From the NCBI GenBank assembly GCA_027422505.1, contig JAPQWV010000417.1:1-64000 (forward strand): a stretch of DNA of 64,000 nt, given 5' to 3'. Positions 45,761-56,745 of this stretch are shown here, one piece after another. Position 1 is the stretch's first letter. Each line of letters starts with the position of its first letter. A model generated the notes under the pieces. That model was not told the DNA's origin. It did no database searches and worked only from the letters and a program-made list of their open reading frames with translations. The translations under genes were made by a program, and so were the position numbers. This DNA comes from Craterostigma plantagineum (Eukaryota > Streptophyta > Magnoliopsida > Lamiales > Linderniaceae).

Positions 45761-47782
45761 ACTCCCCCATGTGTAAACGAAAATGCAATTTAACTCCCTG
45801 TATTTTCGGAGAATTGACATCTGGCTTCAAAATCGATCTTTGAAAATCTGCAATACTTAGAGCAAAATGTCGAGAATATTAGAGTTAATAGAGAAGTAAT
45901 TTTTTCTAATAAGGCCCCCTGAATTGTTTTACCAATGTCTTGAGTCCATAATCATGAAGATTTGTGAAGTCCTCCTTATTTAAGCGTTGTCCAAAGCGAA
46001 TCAAAATGAAAAATTTCTGCAACACTTAAAGGAAGAACATCAAAAATCTTTGGAGCTCAAAATACAAAGTCATTGTAGATGCTCCCTCTCAAATAGTGCT
46101 CATGTATTTAACACGTAATTATGCAAATCAATACAAGTAACAATCATATAACACGCAATTAACCACTTAAGACTAGTTACATGTTCCCCTAATTATGAAA
46201 TAAAAATTTACGCGAGGGTATGAGCAAAGACAAATATTCGCATTTTAAACAATTCAATGCCAATGCAAGTTAAACATGCATTCAGAATGTGCGATAATGT
46301 TTTTACAAGATTTTTTTATTATATATATATTTTTATTATTGTTTTGTTTGTTATTCTTATTTTTAAGAAATAATAAAAAATATTATTTTTCTATATCTAT
46401 ATGTATATAAAAAATTTATTTATTTTTGTTTTATGTATATAGGGGTCAGATTATTTTGCTTTGATCAATCGTCACACCTAAAATTTTACGAGACATTTGA
46501 AAGAAGAAAATGCCGTCGAGTCATGTCGTTAAACTAAAGTCCGAAGTTCATAGACTGATCCATTTCACAACTCTCACTAGGTTCGCTTTTGCACTCAATT
46601 ATTTCTAACTTGGGATTTTTATTATATCACTCAAGTCAACACAAGGGATTTTAAGTCAATTTACCTGTGATCGAGGCACTTTCAAATCATTTCACCTAAG
46701 CGAGAGACCGTCGATTGGAATCAAATGGTTGTCAGGGTTATAGTTTGGCTAGGACTTAGAAGGGAAGGAATTTAGAGGAAAGTGAGCTTATCTCTTCGTC
46801 ATCTTCCATTTCTACGTCCGTCCCCCTTTATTCGGCGTCTTTCTTTTCCTTTTTTTTTAATCTTTTCTCCATCTTTTTCTTTTAAGATCTATACCTTTTT
46901 ATGCTATGCTCAAGCTGAAGCTCCGCTTCTCCACGAGGCTATTAGGAGATTATCGTAGGCGAAGTCCTTCTTGTTGGTTCTTGGGCCGATACCGTGCTGT
47001 TCTTCTCTTAATCCCTACAGACGTTTCAGAGATTATCTTTTTGGAAAAGTTCACGGTTATGGAACTCGTACCCAAGGCTGCGCTCCTCTTCTCATTTCCC
47101 GCTATAAGACCGGATTAACGTTGGAGAAGTTCACTCCGTGGTGCTCCTCTTTCCAGCCGTTCTGACGAGCGTACGAGATTATCATTGGAGAAGTTCACAG
47201 CAGGATCCATGCCATCTTCTAAGAGATAGTCGGAAGGCAGGTTCCTTTGGTCTGGTTATTGCGCGTTGTGCAATGCCTCCTTTTGTCATCATCCCCTTTT
47301 TCTTTTGTTTTCTCCCCCTCATTTTCTCGTTTGAACAACCATCCGAAGAGTATAGAATACGGTTGAAGGCTAGGAATGGGATTCAAAGGAAGAAAAGGAC
47401 ATCGGAGATGGCTCAAAGTGAATGACTAAGGGCTAATGTGAGGGAAAAATTTTATAAGGCCCAGTGAGAAATAACCTAAGCGCCCTTATCATTTTCCTAA
47501 CGATCTAAGGCAATGTGAGTTTGAAGCCAAGTATCACTAGTTAAGACAAGTAATCGATGTGTGACTCACTGGAGAAATAGATCCAAAGAAAGGATAATAA
47601 CAATCCTCACATATGTATAGTGGTTTTGTGTCTAGTGGAGCAACCTAATGACCTTTAGACACAAGAATGCGACTTAGACTGACAAAATTAAGCAATTAAA
47701 TCGATCGCATGTCGGGGTAAAATTCTAAGTGACTTTAGATTAAAGCATCCTAAAGGATTTCGTCATCCTCCCATTATGTTAT

Positions 47783-47818
<36 letters not shown>

Positions 47819-47931
47819 TTATTAATATATATTTTTTATTTTTTTGTTTTCACGCAAGATAAAGACAAGTAAGCATGGAAAACACATAGAATAGAGTATG
47901 TGATAGCACAGAAGATCAGGTAATGCACATA
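45761..47931 (-). other. Copia-C spacer, non-coding, with a gypsy-UTR-like tract
   Basis: No supported frame. At about 46450-47770 several phrases resemble the 3' untranslated regions of gypsy-B and gypsy-D (for example gcgcccttatcattttc near 47480, and a T/C-rich run near 46840-46880). It may be an old gypsy fragment captured in copia-C. An AT microsatellite lies at 47785-47815. Confidence 0.4.
47785..47815. repeat. (AT)n microsatellite
   Basis: About 30 bp of perfect ta/at repeat. Confidence 0.9.
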
Positions 47932-49402
47932 TTATGGAAGATTCAACATGCCTAATTTTCCGACAAGAAATTGGAATCGTTTCTCATCCAAAGCCTTGGT
48001 GAAGATGTCGGCTAGTTGAAACTCCGTGTTCACAAAATACATATCTATGGTGCCCTTTTCTACGTGATCTTTGATAAAATGATATCTAATGTCTATGTGT
48101 TCCGTGCGTGAGTGATGAACAGGATTGCAAGTGATAGCGATGGCACTTTGACTATCACTATATATGGGTATATTATTTAAATTGTTACCCATAGTCGCGA
48201 AGCTGAGTCCGCATCCACAGCTGGAAGCAACAACTGGCGGCAGCCACGTATTCCGCTTCAGCCGTCGAGGTTGACACACAGTTCTGCTTTTTGGATGACC
48301 AGCAGACCAGCTTTTCGCCTAGAAAGTGAACGCCACCGAACGTGCTTTTCCTGTCCATTCGGCAACCTGCATAATCAGCGTCAGCATAGCCGATAAGTTT
48401 GAAATTCTTACCCTTTGGATACCATAGTCCAAGGGTAGAAATGCCATTAAGGTAACGTAGAATACTTTTAACCGCGAGTATATGGGATTCTTCGGGATCG
48501 GCTTGAAAACGGGCACATAAGCATGTGGCAAACATGATATCCGGCCTGCTCGAAGTGAGATAGAGAAGAGAACCAATGATGCTGCGATACAGTGTGATGT
48601 CGAACGGCTTGCTAGAGGGATCGGCATCCAACTTACAGCTTGGTGACATAGGAGTGCTGAGAGGCTTGCTCTGGTCTTGATGGAATTTCTTCAGAATATC
48701 TTTGATGTATTTTGTCTGACTGATGAATATCCCATCTTCGAGTTGCCTGATTTGTAGTCCTAAGAAGAACTGCATCTCTCCCATATGACTCATCTCGAAC
48801 TTGCTTTTCATTAGATCTCCGAGCTTCGTGCAAAGCCGTGGATTAGTTGATCCGAAGATGATGTCGTCGACGTATACTTGAACGACCATCAGATCTTTGG
48901 CTTGCCATTTGATGAAGAGGGTTGTGCCTATCGTTCCTCGTATGAATCCAGACTTCACGAGGAATTCACTCAGGACATCGTACCAAGCACGTGGGGCTTG
49001 TTTTAGTCCATAGAGAGCTTTGTCCAATCGATAGACATGATCGGGATGTTCTTGATCAACGAAGCCTTCCGGCTGAGCGACGTAGACTTCTTCTTTTAAA
49101 ACGCCGCTGAGAAAGGCGGTCGTAACATCCATCTAATAGACTTGAAGTCTTTCTGAGCCGCATAAGCCAGGAGAAGACGGATAGCTTCGACGGGCAACAG
49201 GAGCATATGTCTCGTCGTAGTCGATGCCTTCCTGTTGATTGTATCCCTTTGCAACTAGCCTTGCTTTGTTCCGGATCACTTCACCATCTTCATTCTTCTT
49301 GTTTTTGAATACCCATTTCGTTCTGACTATTGTTTTCCCATACGGACGGGGTACTAAGGTCCACACTTGAAGACGTTCGAATTGATGAATTTCATCATGC
49401 AT
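47932..49402 (-). pseudogene. Copia-C reverse transcriptase and RNase H
   Basis: Reverse transcriptase (RVT_2 type) begins [20 protein letters not shown]. It continues with [20 protein letters not shown], and DVTTAFLSG carries the first catalytic Asp. QVYVDDIIFGSTN holds the catalytic pair. RNase H follows (YADADYAGCRMDRKSTFGG, SSTAEAEYVAAASCC-like, IYSDSQSAIAI, HIDIRYHFIKD) and ends LGMLNLP at 47932. Defects: a pair of shifts around 49150-49200, a TAG where the family has Gln before MDVTTAF (49133), and a frameshift near 48200. The catalytic residues themselves are intact. Confidence 0.9.
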
Positions 49403-51334
49403 CGCTATTACCCAATCCGGGTCTTGAAGTGCGTCAGCTACCTTGGTAGGCTCATTTTACTTAAGAAGCAGCTGAAGAGACTGTGTTGACGACGTGTCCT
49501 CACTCCATCCGAAGGATCGCCAATTATCTGATCAACCGGCTGACCTCTAGTCCACTTGCGCTCATGAGGCAAGGCTGAAGTCGATGCGTCAGCATCTGTG
49601 GGTCTAGATTTCCTATAGTCTCCGATTGATCATATGTTTGAGGAAGTTCCAATTCTACACTTGGATCGTTCGTCTGTGATGATTCTTCCTCAATAACCAC
49701 GGTCGGTTCTTCGTTATTCTGTGGCAATTCTGAATCGGGTGGGATAGGCACGTGAGAAGAACTTGGTACGTCGGTTTCGTCGGGTGGAGAATCCGCTGTA
49801 GGTGTAGCAGTGTGTGACCGATATACTGGTTCGAATAGAGAGTCTAAATCGTCTAATACAAGTCTCATTTCTTCTTCTGACGTTGAATTTCGGAGTTGTT
49901 GCCATCTACTGTTGGTTTTGTGCCAACACATCAGTGATTACGGGTTCTGAGATGTTGTCTTCAGAAGCCAACGGGTTAAGTGCGGGTCCTGAACTGAATT
50001 GTGCAGGAGCCATCGGGTTAAGCATGGGTCCTGGACTGAAGTGACCAGAAGCCATTTCTGCCACTTCGTGAAAAGTGACATTATAGCTTTCCTTAATTGT
50101 TCGGTTGGAGTTGATGTATACTCGGTACGCTTTAGCTGTTGAAAGAATACCCGACGAAAGTTGCTTCGAATGCTTTAGGGTCGAACTTTGCACGTTGCTC
50201 TCTGTCGTTCACCACAAAGCACTTGCACCCGAAGACTTTAAGAAATGAGATGTTGGGCACTCTATTATGCACAATCTCGTACGGAGTCTTGTTGAACTCT
50301 TTGTGAACCACCGTCCTGTTTTGGGTAAAACAAGCGGTATTGACTGCTTCAGCCCATAGAAAGTGTGGAAGTCCTGAATGGATCAGCATTGTACGAGCTC
50401 CTTCCACTAGTGTTCGGTTTTTCCATTCGACTACCCCATTCTGTTGAGGAGTCTTGGCAGTTGAAAATTGTTGACTTATTCCAAGTTTTTGATAAAACTC
50501 ACTGAGGTAGTTGTTCTTGAACTCAGTGTCGTTGTCTGTTAACTTGAATAGTCTGTTGCAGTAGATTCTGAGTCGTGTTCACAAAGTTGATTATCAAGTC
50601 ACCGGTCTCATCTTTGGTTCGGAGGAACTTTGTCCAAGTGTAGCGAGAGTAGTCATCTACGATCACTAGCACGTACTTTCTTCCATTGATACTCTGAGTC
50701 TGCATCGGCCCACATAGATCCATGTGGATTAGTTCAAGTGGAGGAAATGTAGACGCAATTTGCTTGACGTGATGAGACGCTCGCTTCATTTTTCCTAATT
50801 GACATGCCGAACACTGATGCTCCCTTTGTAGTAGTATAGTTGGAAGACCGTGAACCAACTTTTTCGTAGAAAGACATTGGAGAGCTTTCATATTCAGATG
50901 AGACAGTCGTTGATGCCATAAGCTATTCCTCTGTAAAACAATCTGAGAAATGACGCATACAGCTATCGAGGGCCGCACGGACGTCAGGTTGATCGTGTAA
51001 AGATTGGATTTCTGAAGTCCTTGAAGGAGTTCTGTGTCCTGACTATCCAAAATTCTGCACCGGTCAGCATGAAAGACCACCTGGAACCCTTTGTCACAGA
51101 ACTGGCTTATGCTGAACAAGTTATGGCGGAGGCCTGCGACATACGAGACATCTTTATTGTCAGATTCTCTAGAATGATATCTCCATATCCAAGAATTGGA
51201 GCCGAGTCATTGTTTGCGAACCTGACTTCGCCATTTGGCCGGTCATTGTAGTTGCTCAGCAGCTCTTGATTACCAGTCATGTGTGTGGAGCAACCAGAGT
51301 CGAGGTACCACACATGATGGATCTGAAAAAACAA
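49403..51334 (-). pseudogene. Copia-C protease and integrase
   Basis: Protease motif LDSGCSTHMTG stands at about 51275-51307. After a frameshift near 51110, the integrase zinc-binding region (LWHQRLSHLN ... CSACQLGKMKR) and core follow: HMDLCGPM (first Asp), LTDNDTEF (second Asp, past a frameshift near 50530) and TPQQNGVVEWKNRT (Glu). The DDE triad is therefore legible. FKVFGCKCFV and FVGY mark the end of the core near 50150. A low-complexity Pro/Glu/Ser linker extends to about 49524 and shows further frame changes. Roles are maturation of gag-pol and strand transfer into the host genome. Confidence 0.88.
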
Positions 51335-51398
51335 GTTAGAGAGCTTTAGGTACCCACTTAAACATGGGTCATCTCTGATTAGCAGATATATTTTTAGG

Positions 51399-52860
51399 TT
51401 AAGATATAGTTCCTAAATTATTACTTGAGGGAGTATTGATAACCCATTTCACTTTCGAAGAAGTGGGTTTGGGTTTTGCCTCTTTAGGTGACTTGGCCTT
51501 TTCGGCATTTGTCGACCTAGGCGGAGATTTAGGAACCCATTTGGGTTGAACCTTGCAGGGAAGGTTAATTTCAGCACGTGCAAATGCTTTGGTAGGTTTG
51601 ATCGAGGAAAAGATCTTTTCTTGTGATAGTCTTCTAAGGTGCTTGGGGGATTTAATCTCTACGGGATACCTTAGGTGAGTACAGGCATGTACGGCGCCAT
51701 AAGCTTTCTTTGGCTGGATCTTGTTTCCTACGATTCTTCCTAGTGGCATTTGCTTCAGAATGATTATCTTTTATTTTAAAAGTTGAGCCTATTTCGAAAT
51801 TGTTGCTTCTAAAGGTGATATGCTGAAGTGAACAAGTAGAACAATTACGTGAAAAGTAGAAATGGCTCTTTTATTACTACGAGTGTCTTTTGTTGAAATA
51901 GAAGGAGTAACATTTTTAGAAACGGTCAAATCTACTGGCTCCTTCTTTATTTTATCACTAGACACTCTCGCCTTCGTTTTCAGTGCTGCCCCTACGCTCC
52001 CTGTGGACGTAGGTGAATAGAATTAGTCTTAGCACTTTTCACAGATATATTAGTGCACTTATGATCATTCGAAGGCGATTTTTCGATTTTCACGCTTTTT
52101 ATAATAGCGTTAGAGATAGTTTGGGAAGATGAGAAAGCCTTGAGATTTTCCATCTCTATAAGAAACTTTTTCTTTTCAGCTTCGAAATTCTCTCGTTCTT
52201 TATCTAACTTTGCATGTGACTCCTCTATCTGTTTTATGATAGGGGGTTTGTACTTTGTAGTGAGAATTTTTATAATTAACGTTTTTGACTTCCTCATAGT
52301 GCGTTTGAGAATCAGGAGGTAGAACTTGAACTAAATCACTGACGGGTGTGAGAGATGGTTTCCTATTTTTGTCTCTTTTATTTAGTTCATTGTAGTCAAA
52401 GGGGATCTCAGGCCCATGTGAGGCTTGTCTAATGGATGAATCGAAAGCATTCTCGTATGTCGATTCCGTAAAGTTTCTAAGATAGGTTGCCGCTAAACCC
52501 ATGTTCTTAATATCATATATTTCTTTCTTCCGTAAAACATGTGGGTTAGTGAAACATATGCCTTCTATTGGATTATAGAACTCTATATCCTTGGGCTTGT
52601 TTAAGAATATCGTCTGTTTAGAATGTCCCTACGCGTAAGAAGGTCATCATATTTTTTATTTTGTGCATAAAACTTCTTGCGTTCCTCACTTAGAAGAGCA
52701 TAATTGTTTTCTACCGTAGTTCAGCGGCTTGACAGGCATCTAGTTCTTTACTAAGCTCACTAACCTTAGCATTTAACATTTCTAATTGAGCTTCTAAGTC
52801 AGTGATCCTAGAGGTAGCTTCGGTTATCCTACAATTTAAGGTGGCTTTCTCGTTGAGATT
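51399..52860 (-). pseudogene. Copia-C gag-pol linker, coiled-coil rich
   Basis: Minus-strand frames hold a coiled-coil stretch at about 52690-52860 (ITDLEAQLEMLNAKVSELSK), a middle segment (LAATYLRNFTEST ... EIPFDYNELNKRD), a second coiled coil (EESHAKLDKERENFEAEKKK) and a basic tail (PKWVPKSPPRSTN). This order is known between gag and protease in related plant copia elements. Several frameshifts separate the parts. Next to it, 52860-53065 codes on the other strand. Confidence 0.65.
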
Positions 52861-53065
52861 CCTTAAACTTGAGAGATTTCAGGAGAAAATAGATAGTCTC
52901 GAATCAGAACTTAGGAGCTCTAGTGCGAAAATAGAAGAACTCACTAAGAGCCTACATTCTAGAGAGACTAGTCAACCTCAAGTAGGACAACATAATGAAA
53001 AGATTAAGGAATTAGAAGACAGGCTAGCAAATAACTATAATTGTTTGGTTAGTCGACTTCCTTAA
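52860..53065 (+). other. Inverted coiled-coil segment within copia-C
   Basis: The plus strand reads FQEKIDSLESELRSSSAKIE then ELTKSLHSRET and KIKELEDRLANNYN, a clear heptad pattern that matches the neighbouring minus-strand coiled coil in style. The minus strand of the same bases has stops. It is most simply a small inversion of part of the linker. Exact breakpoints are uncertain by tens of bases. Confidence 0.6.
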
Positions 53066-53096
53066 TACTTTTCTGCTCACGTTTCATGTTAGCATA

Positions 53097-54400
53097 TTAT
53101 GTTTGATATGATTCTAACATGGTCAATAATGTGGAAGAAGAGACTACCTCCTTTGACGAGGTGGATGCGTTGTCTTCGTCCGTTCGGTTGGATGTGTCGG
53201 CTTCCGATTTATTGTCGAGACGGGCCATGAGGGCTAAATTCTCTTCTTCAGAACTCAACGTGTCCTCGAGCCATTGGTCTTGTTCGGCCATGAGAGCTAC
53301 TCCAGCTTCTTTCTGTTTAGTCAATTGGAGTTTCCTGGAGTAGTAGTTGGCATCTCTCTTCGTTGGAAGAGTGCACTTTCTGGCAAAGTGACCTGGCTTC
53401 CCACAGTTGAAGCATTTGTTAGTGTCTTTTAGGTTCTTGACTTCAGAGCTCTCTGGTGCACGTTCGTTGTTTTTAGAGCTTGTAGTCCGAAGTCTGTTGG
53501 CTGAGGTTGAAGACTTCTTCTTGAAGTACTTCTTACTCATCATTTTTCCTATTAGAGCCAACTGCTTTCCTAGGGCTTTCATGTTTGGCTCGACGTCGGA
53601 GTCTGACTCTTCTTCTGACTCTGAAGGAGAAGGAGGCCTAACGATCTTTTCTTTTCTTGATTTTGAGCTCCTCTTCTCCGAGACTAATGCAACAGTGTCT
53701 TCGATCTGTTTGCCCTTCTGCTCCTTTTGAATCTCACTTATATCATCCTCATGTTGTGCGAGATTGTCAAACACGGCATGGATATCCAACTCCTCCAGAT
53801 CTTTATTTTGTCGAATTTGAGTGGATATTTTCTTTCATTCCGCGGGCAGAGAAGATAGAAATCTGATGTTTGTCTCCATATTGGTCTTCGTGATTTCTAT
53901 CTTCCTCATCTCGTTGAGAAGAGTGAGGTATCTTTGGTAGATCTCGTATAGACTCTCCTCCGGCTTTTCTTTGAAGGAGTCGTAGGCAATGAGAATGTTC
54001 GCCTTTTTGGCCTTTATGGCAACTTCCGTCCTCTGCATCATCCTATGCAAATCCCACATTGCTTTAGCCGATGAAAGGCTATCAATCTGTCTATATATAT
54101 CATTGGGGATGCCCTGCATGAGAGTGTTCATGGCTACTAGATCAGCCTTAGATCGAGCCCTCTCCTCGATTGTGTACTCCCTAGGCTCCTTCAGTTGCCT
54201 AGATGCGGGAATTTGAGGAGTTGCTGTTTCATCACCGGGGACATGTACCCAAATGCGGGTCCCTCTTCTAGTGATCTCAGTAAATTCTCGGCTTGATCTT
54301 TTAGAGCGATAAAATTGAGGAAGCGGCTTCTCCATACGGTATATTCGCCTCGTTGCAAGATCGGTGGACGGTTGTCATTTTCGAGCGAGTATGCATCCAT
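53097..54400 (-). pseudogene. Copia-C gag
   Basis: ATG at 54400 opens MDAYSLENDNRPPILQ, followed by YTVWRSRFLNFIALKD. A frameshift near 54250 leads into EPREYTIEERARSKADLVAM, then MWDLHRMMQRTEVA and EKPEESLYEIYQRYLTLLNE (UBN2-like gag core). After another break near 53830 comes the C-terminal frame with an acidic region and the zinc knuckle CFNCGKPGHFARKC at about 53380-53420. It ends at 53097. The knuckle is intact. Gag packages the RNA; here two frame changes disable it. Confidence 0.87.
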
Positions 54401-54489
54401 TTTGTGTTGTAGTTGAGTTGTTGAAGGATCTTCGTTAATTGTGTTTGAACGTTTGAAGATGATGTAATGTGCTTCACAAGTGACAAAGT

Positions 54490-55464
54490 TCGTTAGTAGC
54501 GTTTGATTCGAAAATTTGTTCGAGAATTATTTTCGATTCAATCTTTAAAGTTTGATCGAAAATAATTTCATCGAAATGTAATACAATGTGTACTGTTCTC
54601 GTGCGAGAAAGTCTGTCAGCGAAATATTTTCGAGCGAAATAAATTGCCCAAAATCGTTCGGTCGAGAAAAATTTCGGATCGTGAATTTATTTCGATCGTA
54701 AAGAAACAGTACGTTAGTAAGTTTCTCGACAAGTCAAAATAAATCCGTTGACTAGAAAAGTTTCTCGCGTGTAAATGATTTTTCGCTTGGTCAAACTTTA
54801 AATGTCTGACCGGAAAAGTTTTTCGAGGGAAAGTGTTTACGCGTGCAGTCAAAATTAGTCTTCCTCGAAAAAGATTTTTTGCTGAATAATGCTCGAGAAA
54901 TATTTTTAACTAAAATCGTTTCTAGTGTTGACAATTCAAGCGCTGACTTCATATTCTGACCGAGAAAAATTCTCGCGCCAAGTTTTTTCGATCGAGAAAT
55001 TAATCCGATCGTAAACCTAGCGAGAAAAATTAGAATGATCGAGAAAAATTAGAATGCGATTAACACAGATTCAAGCAAAAACAAGGAATTAGGCAGTCAT
55101 ATTTCAGGTAATTGCTCGCAATCATGTACTAACTACGCACGAACAAGCAATTAAACACGTTGTGAAGCAGAATATGTTGAATTTGATCAAAATCAGAACG
55201 TGTTCTTCATGTTCATCACAAACAATGACTTCACAGAATCGATTTAATCCTAAAAATCGAAGTTCAAACAGCTACCATTCTGCTCGCAATCATCATTTAG
55301 CACTTAAACAAGCATATACGCATCAAATTCAAGTCAATTAAGCACATAATTAAGCTATTGGATCGAAAATGAATTTCGCGCCAAACTGTTCTTCGATGAA
55401 CAGTAATTAGAAAATAATTTTCGATCCAAATCTAACAATTTTTGATTCAAAACAGAACGAATCT
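54490..55464 (-). other. Copia-C 5' leader, CGATCGAGAAA-rich
   Basis: About 1 kb between primer site and gag without supported frames. It has the same cgatcgagaaa/tttctcgatcg words as 43960-45760. Confidence 0.65.
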
Positions 55465-55476
55465 GCTCTGATACCA
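55465..55476 (-). promoter_or_regulatory. Copia-C primer binding site for initiator tRNA-Met
   Basis: Minus strand tggtatcagagc, complementary to the 3' end of plant initiator tRNA-Met. It stands 2 bases from the 5' LTR end. Confidence 0.95.
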
Positions 55477-55478
55477 AT

Positions 55479-55829
55479 TGCTAGGTCCTACGATTAACAA
55501 CTCTATGATCCTAGGCCAGAATTCTAAGTAATTCGACGATTATGATTGACATTAAGATTCGATCGAAAAACTTAAATGAAGAACAAGAGAGAAATTCGAT
55601 TAGAGTGAGAAAGTTACTGTTGTTTCTCTCTCTAGAATTTGAATTGCAAGCCTTTCGGATCAATTTCCAAAACTTTCTCTATTCAGCACAATTTGTTTAT
55701 ATGTATTTATACCAAACAAAACTTGGTATAAATATCAAACTAGTCATAATCAAAGGACTACTATACAAAACGCCCCTAATTACAAGGACAACTAATAAAA
55801 TCAAGCACAATTAAAACATATACTCTACA
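55479..55829 (-). repeat. Copia-C 5' LTR
   Basis: Starts tgctaggtcctacg and ends actctaca on the plus strand. Same length as the 3' LTR, with scattered differences that make copia-C clearly older than gypsy-B. Confidence 0.92.
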
Positions 55830-56578
55830 ATATATCTTAAGTATGAATTAACCTAGCGTTCCTCTACTCCCAAACATGTAAGGGAATTAGCTACTCATAA
55901 TTGAAAGGGAAACAACGAAAGAATTAAGGAACAAGGATGAAAGACTCATGATCTTGATGTACTGATGGATCTAGGATGGTAGCATGGGCGAATCTTCGTT
56001 CCTCATTCAATTCGGTGTGATTTCGTCGTTGATCCATTCTTGGCATCCCCTATCTGTCTCTTTATGCTTAGGGTTCTGACTTTCGCAAGCTTCACGACCT
56101 GGCAATGGGCCTCAACGGCCGTGACTATCATTGCTTTGCTTCAAGATGCCTTCTGCCATGTGTCACGGCCAAGTGCATTAGGGCTCAAGGCCGTGAATCA
56201 CTTCGTACAAGCTCTCTGCCGCTGTTCATGGTCTGGTGCACTTCTCTTCACGACCGTGACAATGTTTTCCTTGGGCATCATTACCCACTGCCCGTTGTCA
56301 CGGCCTGATGCATTAGGCTTCACGGCTGTGACTGACTATGGATTGCTTCTCTGACTGGCGTCACGGTCTCGTGCATGGTGTCACGACCGTGACACTTAAT
56401 TGGTATATTCATCTTTGCTCCGTTTTGCCTCCTATTCCCTCCTTTTTGCCCGAAAGCCGTCCTAAGGTTCTTCAATATCAAAATAGGTGTAAATAGAGCG
56501 AAGAAGTGCACAAAATGATTACGAAAACTCTATCATAACCCAAATAAATACAGTAAACGTATTAAAATACGTCTATCA
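55830..56578 (-). repeat. Gypsy-A 5' LTR, truncated by copia-C
   Basis: Homologous to about 24561-25387 of the 3' LTR, with the palindrome array at 56090-56395. The other 640 bp or so of the LTR are absent at the copia-C border. The right edge is followed by attgt, the target duplication. Confidence 0.85.
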
Positions 56579-56583
56579 ATTGT

Positions 56584-56745
56584 ATTCTTTGACAATCGTT
56601 GAAATTATTTACTAGAAATATAAAAAGATAAAATTATATTTATAAAGCGTAGTTTAGGCGGCAATTATTAACCGTCACTAATAACATAGTATAGGCGAGA
56701 ACAACTGTCGCCTATAATTGTATATCGGCTATTAGATGATATATG
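56584..56745. other. Spacer between gypsy-A and copia-E
   Basis: Short AT-rich unit with aggcggcaattattaaccgtc and ataggcgag words; unassigned. Confidence 0.4.

Larger units (their letters stand above)
40117..55829 (-). mobile_element. Copia-C: large Ty1/copia element with an extra 3' ORF, 15.7 kb
   Basis: Two 351 bp LTRs (40117-40467, 55479-55829), initiator-Met primer site and polypurine tract define the element. Order on the minus strand: LTR, leader rich in cgatcgagaaa words, gag, coiled-coil linker, protease, integrase, reverse transcriptase, RNase H, about 4 kb of non-coding sequence, the extra ORF, LTR. Flanking 5-mers differ (ccttc and atata), so there is no target duplication. Most parts are frameshifted or have stops. 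RT motif YVDDIIFGSTN and the extra ORF resemble a plant copia branch that carries additional ORFs (SIRE-like is possible, not proven). Confidence 0.9.
23917..56578 (-). mobile_element. Gypsy-A: Athila-like Ty3/gypsy element, interrupted by gypsy-B and copia-C
   Basis: Outer ends are a 3' LTR (23917-25387) and a truncated 5' LTR (55830-56578). They are flanked by identical 5-mers attgt at 23912-23916 and 56579-56583. The element's own sequence is 23917-28743, 35787-40116 and 55830-56578, about 9.9 kb. In element order (minus): partial 5' LTR, [5' end missing], gag C-terminus, protease, reverse transcriptase/RNase H, integrase, non-coding spacer, an Athila-type extra ORF, 3' untranslated region, 3' LTR. 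The primer site, leader and gag N-terminus are gone at the copia-C junction. Every coding part is broken. Confidence 0.85.

Noticed and set aside
53407..53730. 107-codon plus-strand frame
   Set aside because: Antisense to copia-C gag including the zinc knuckle.
55465..55476. 3' end of initiator tRNA-Met
   Set aside because: Short and next to the copia-C LTR; a primer binding site.
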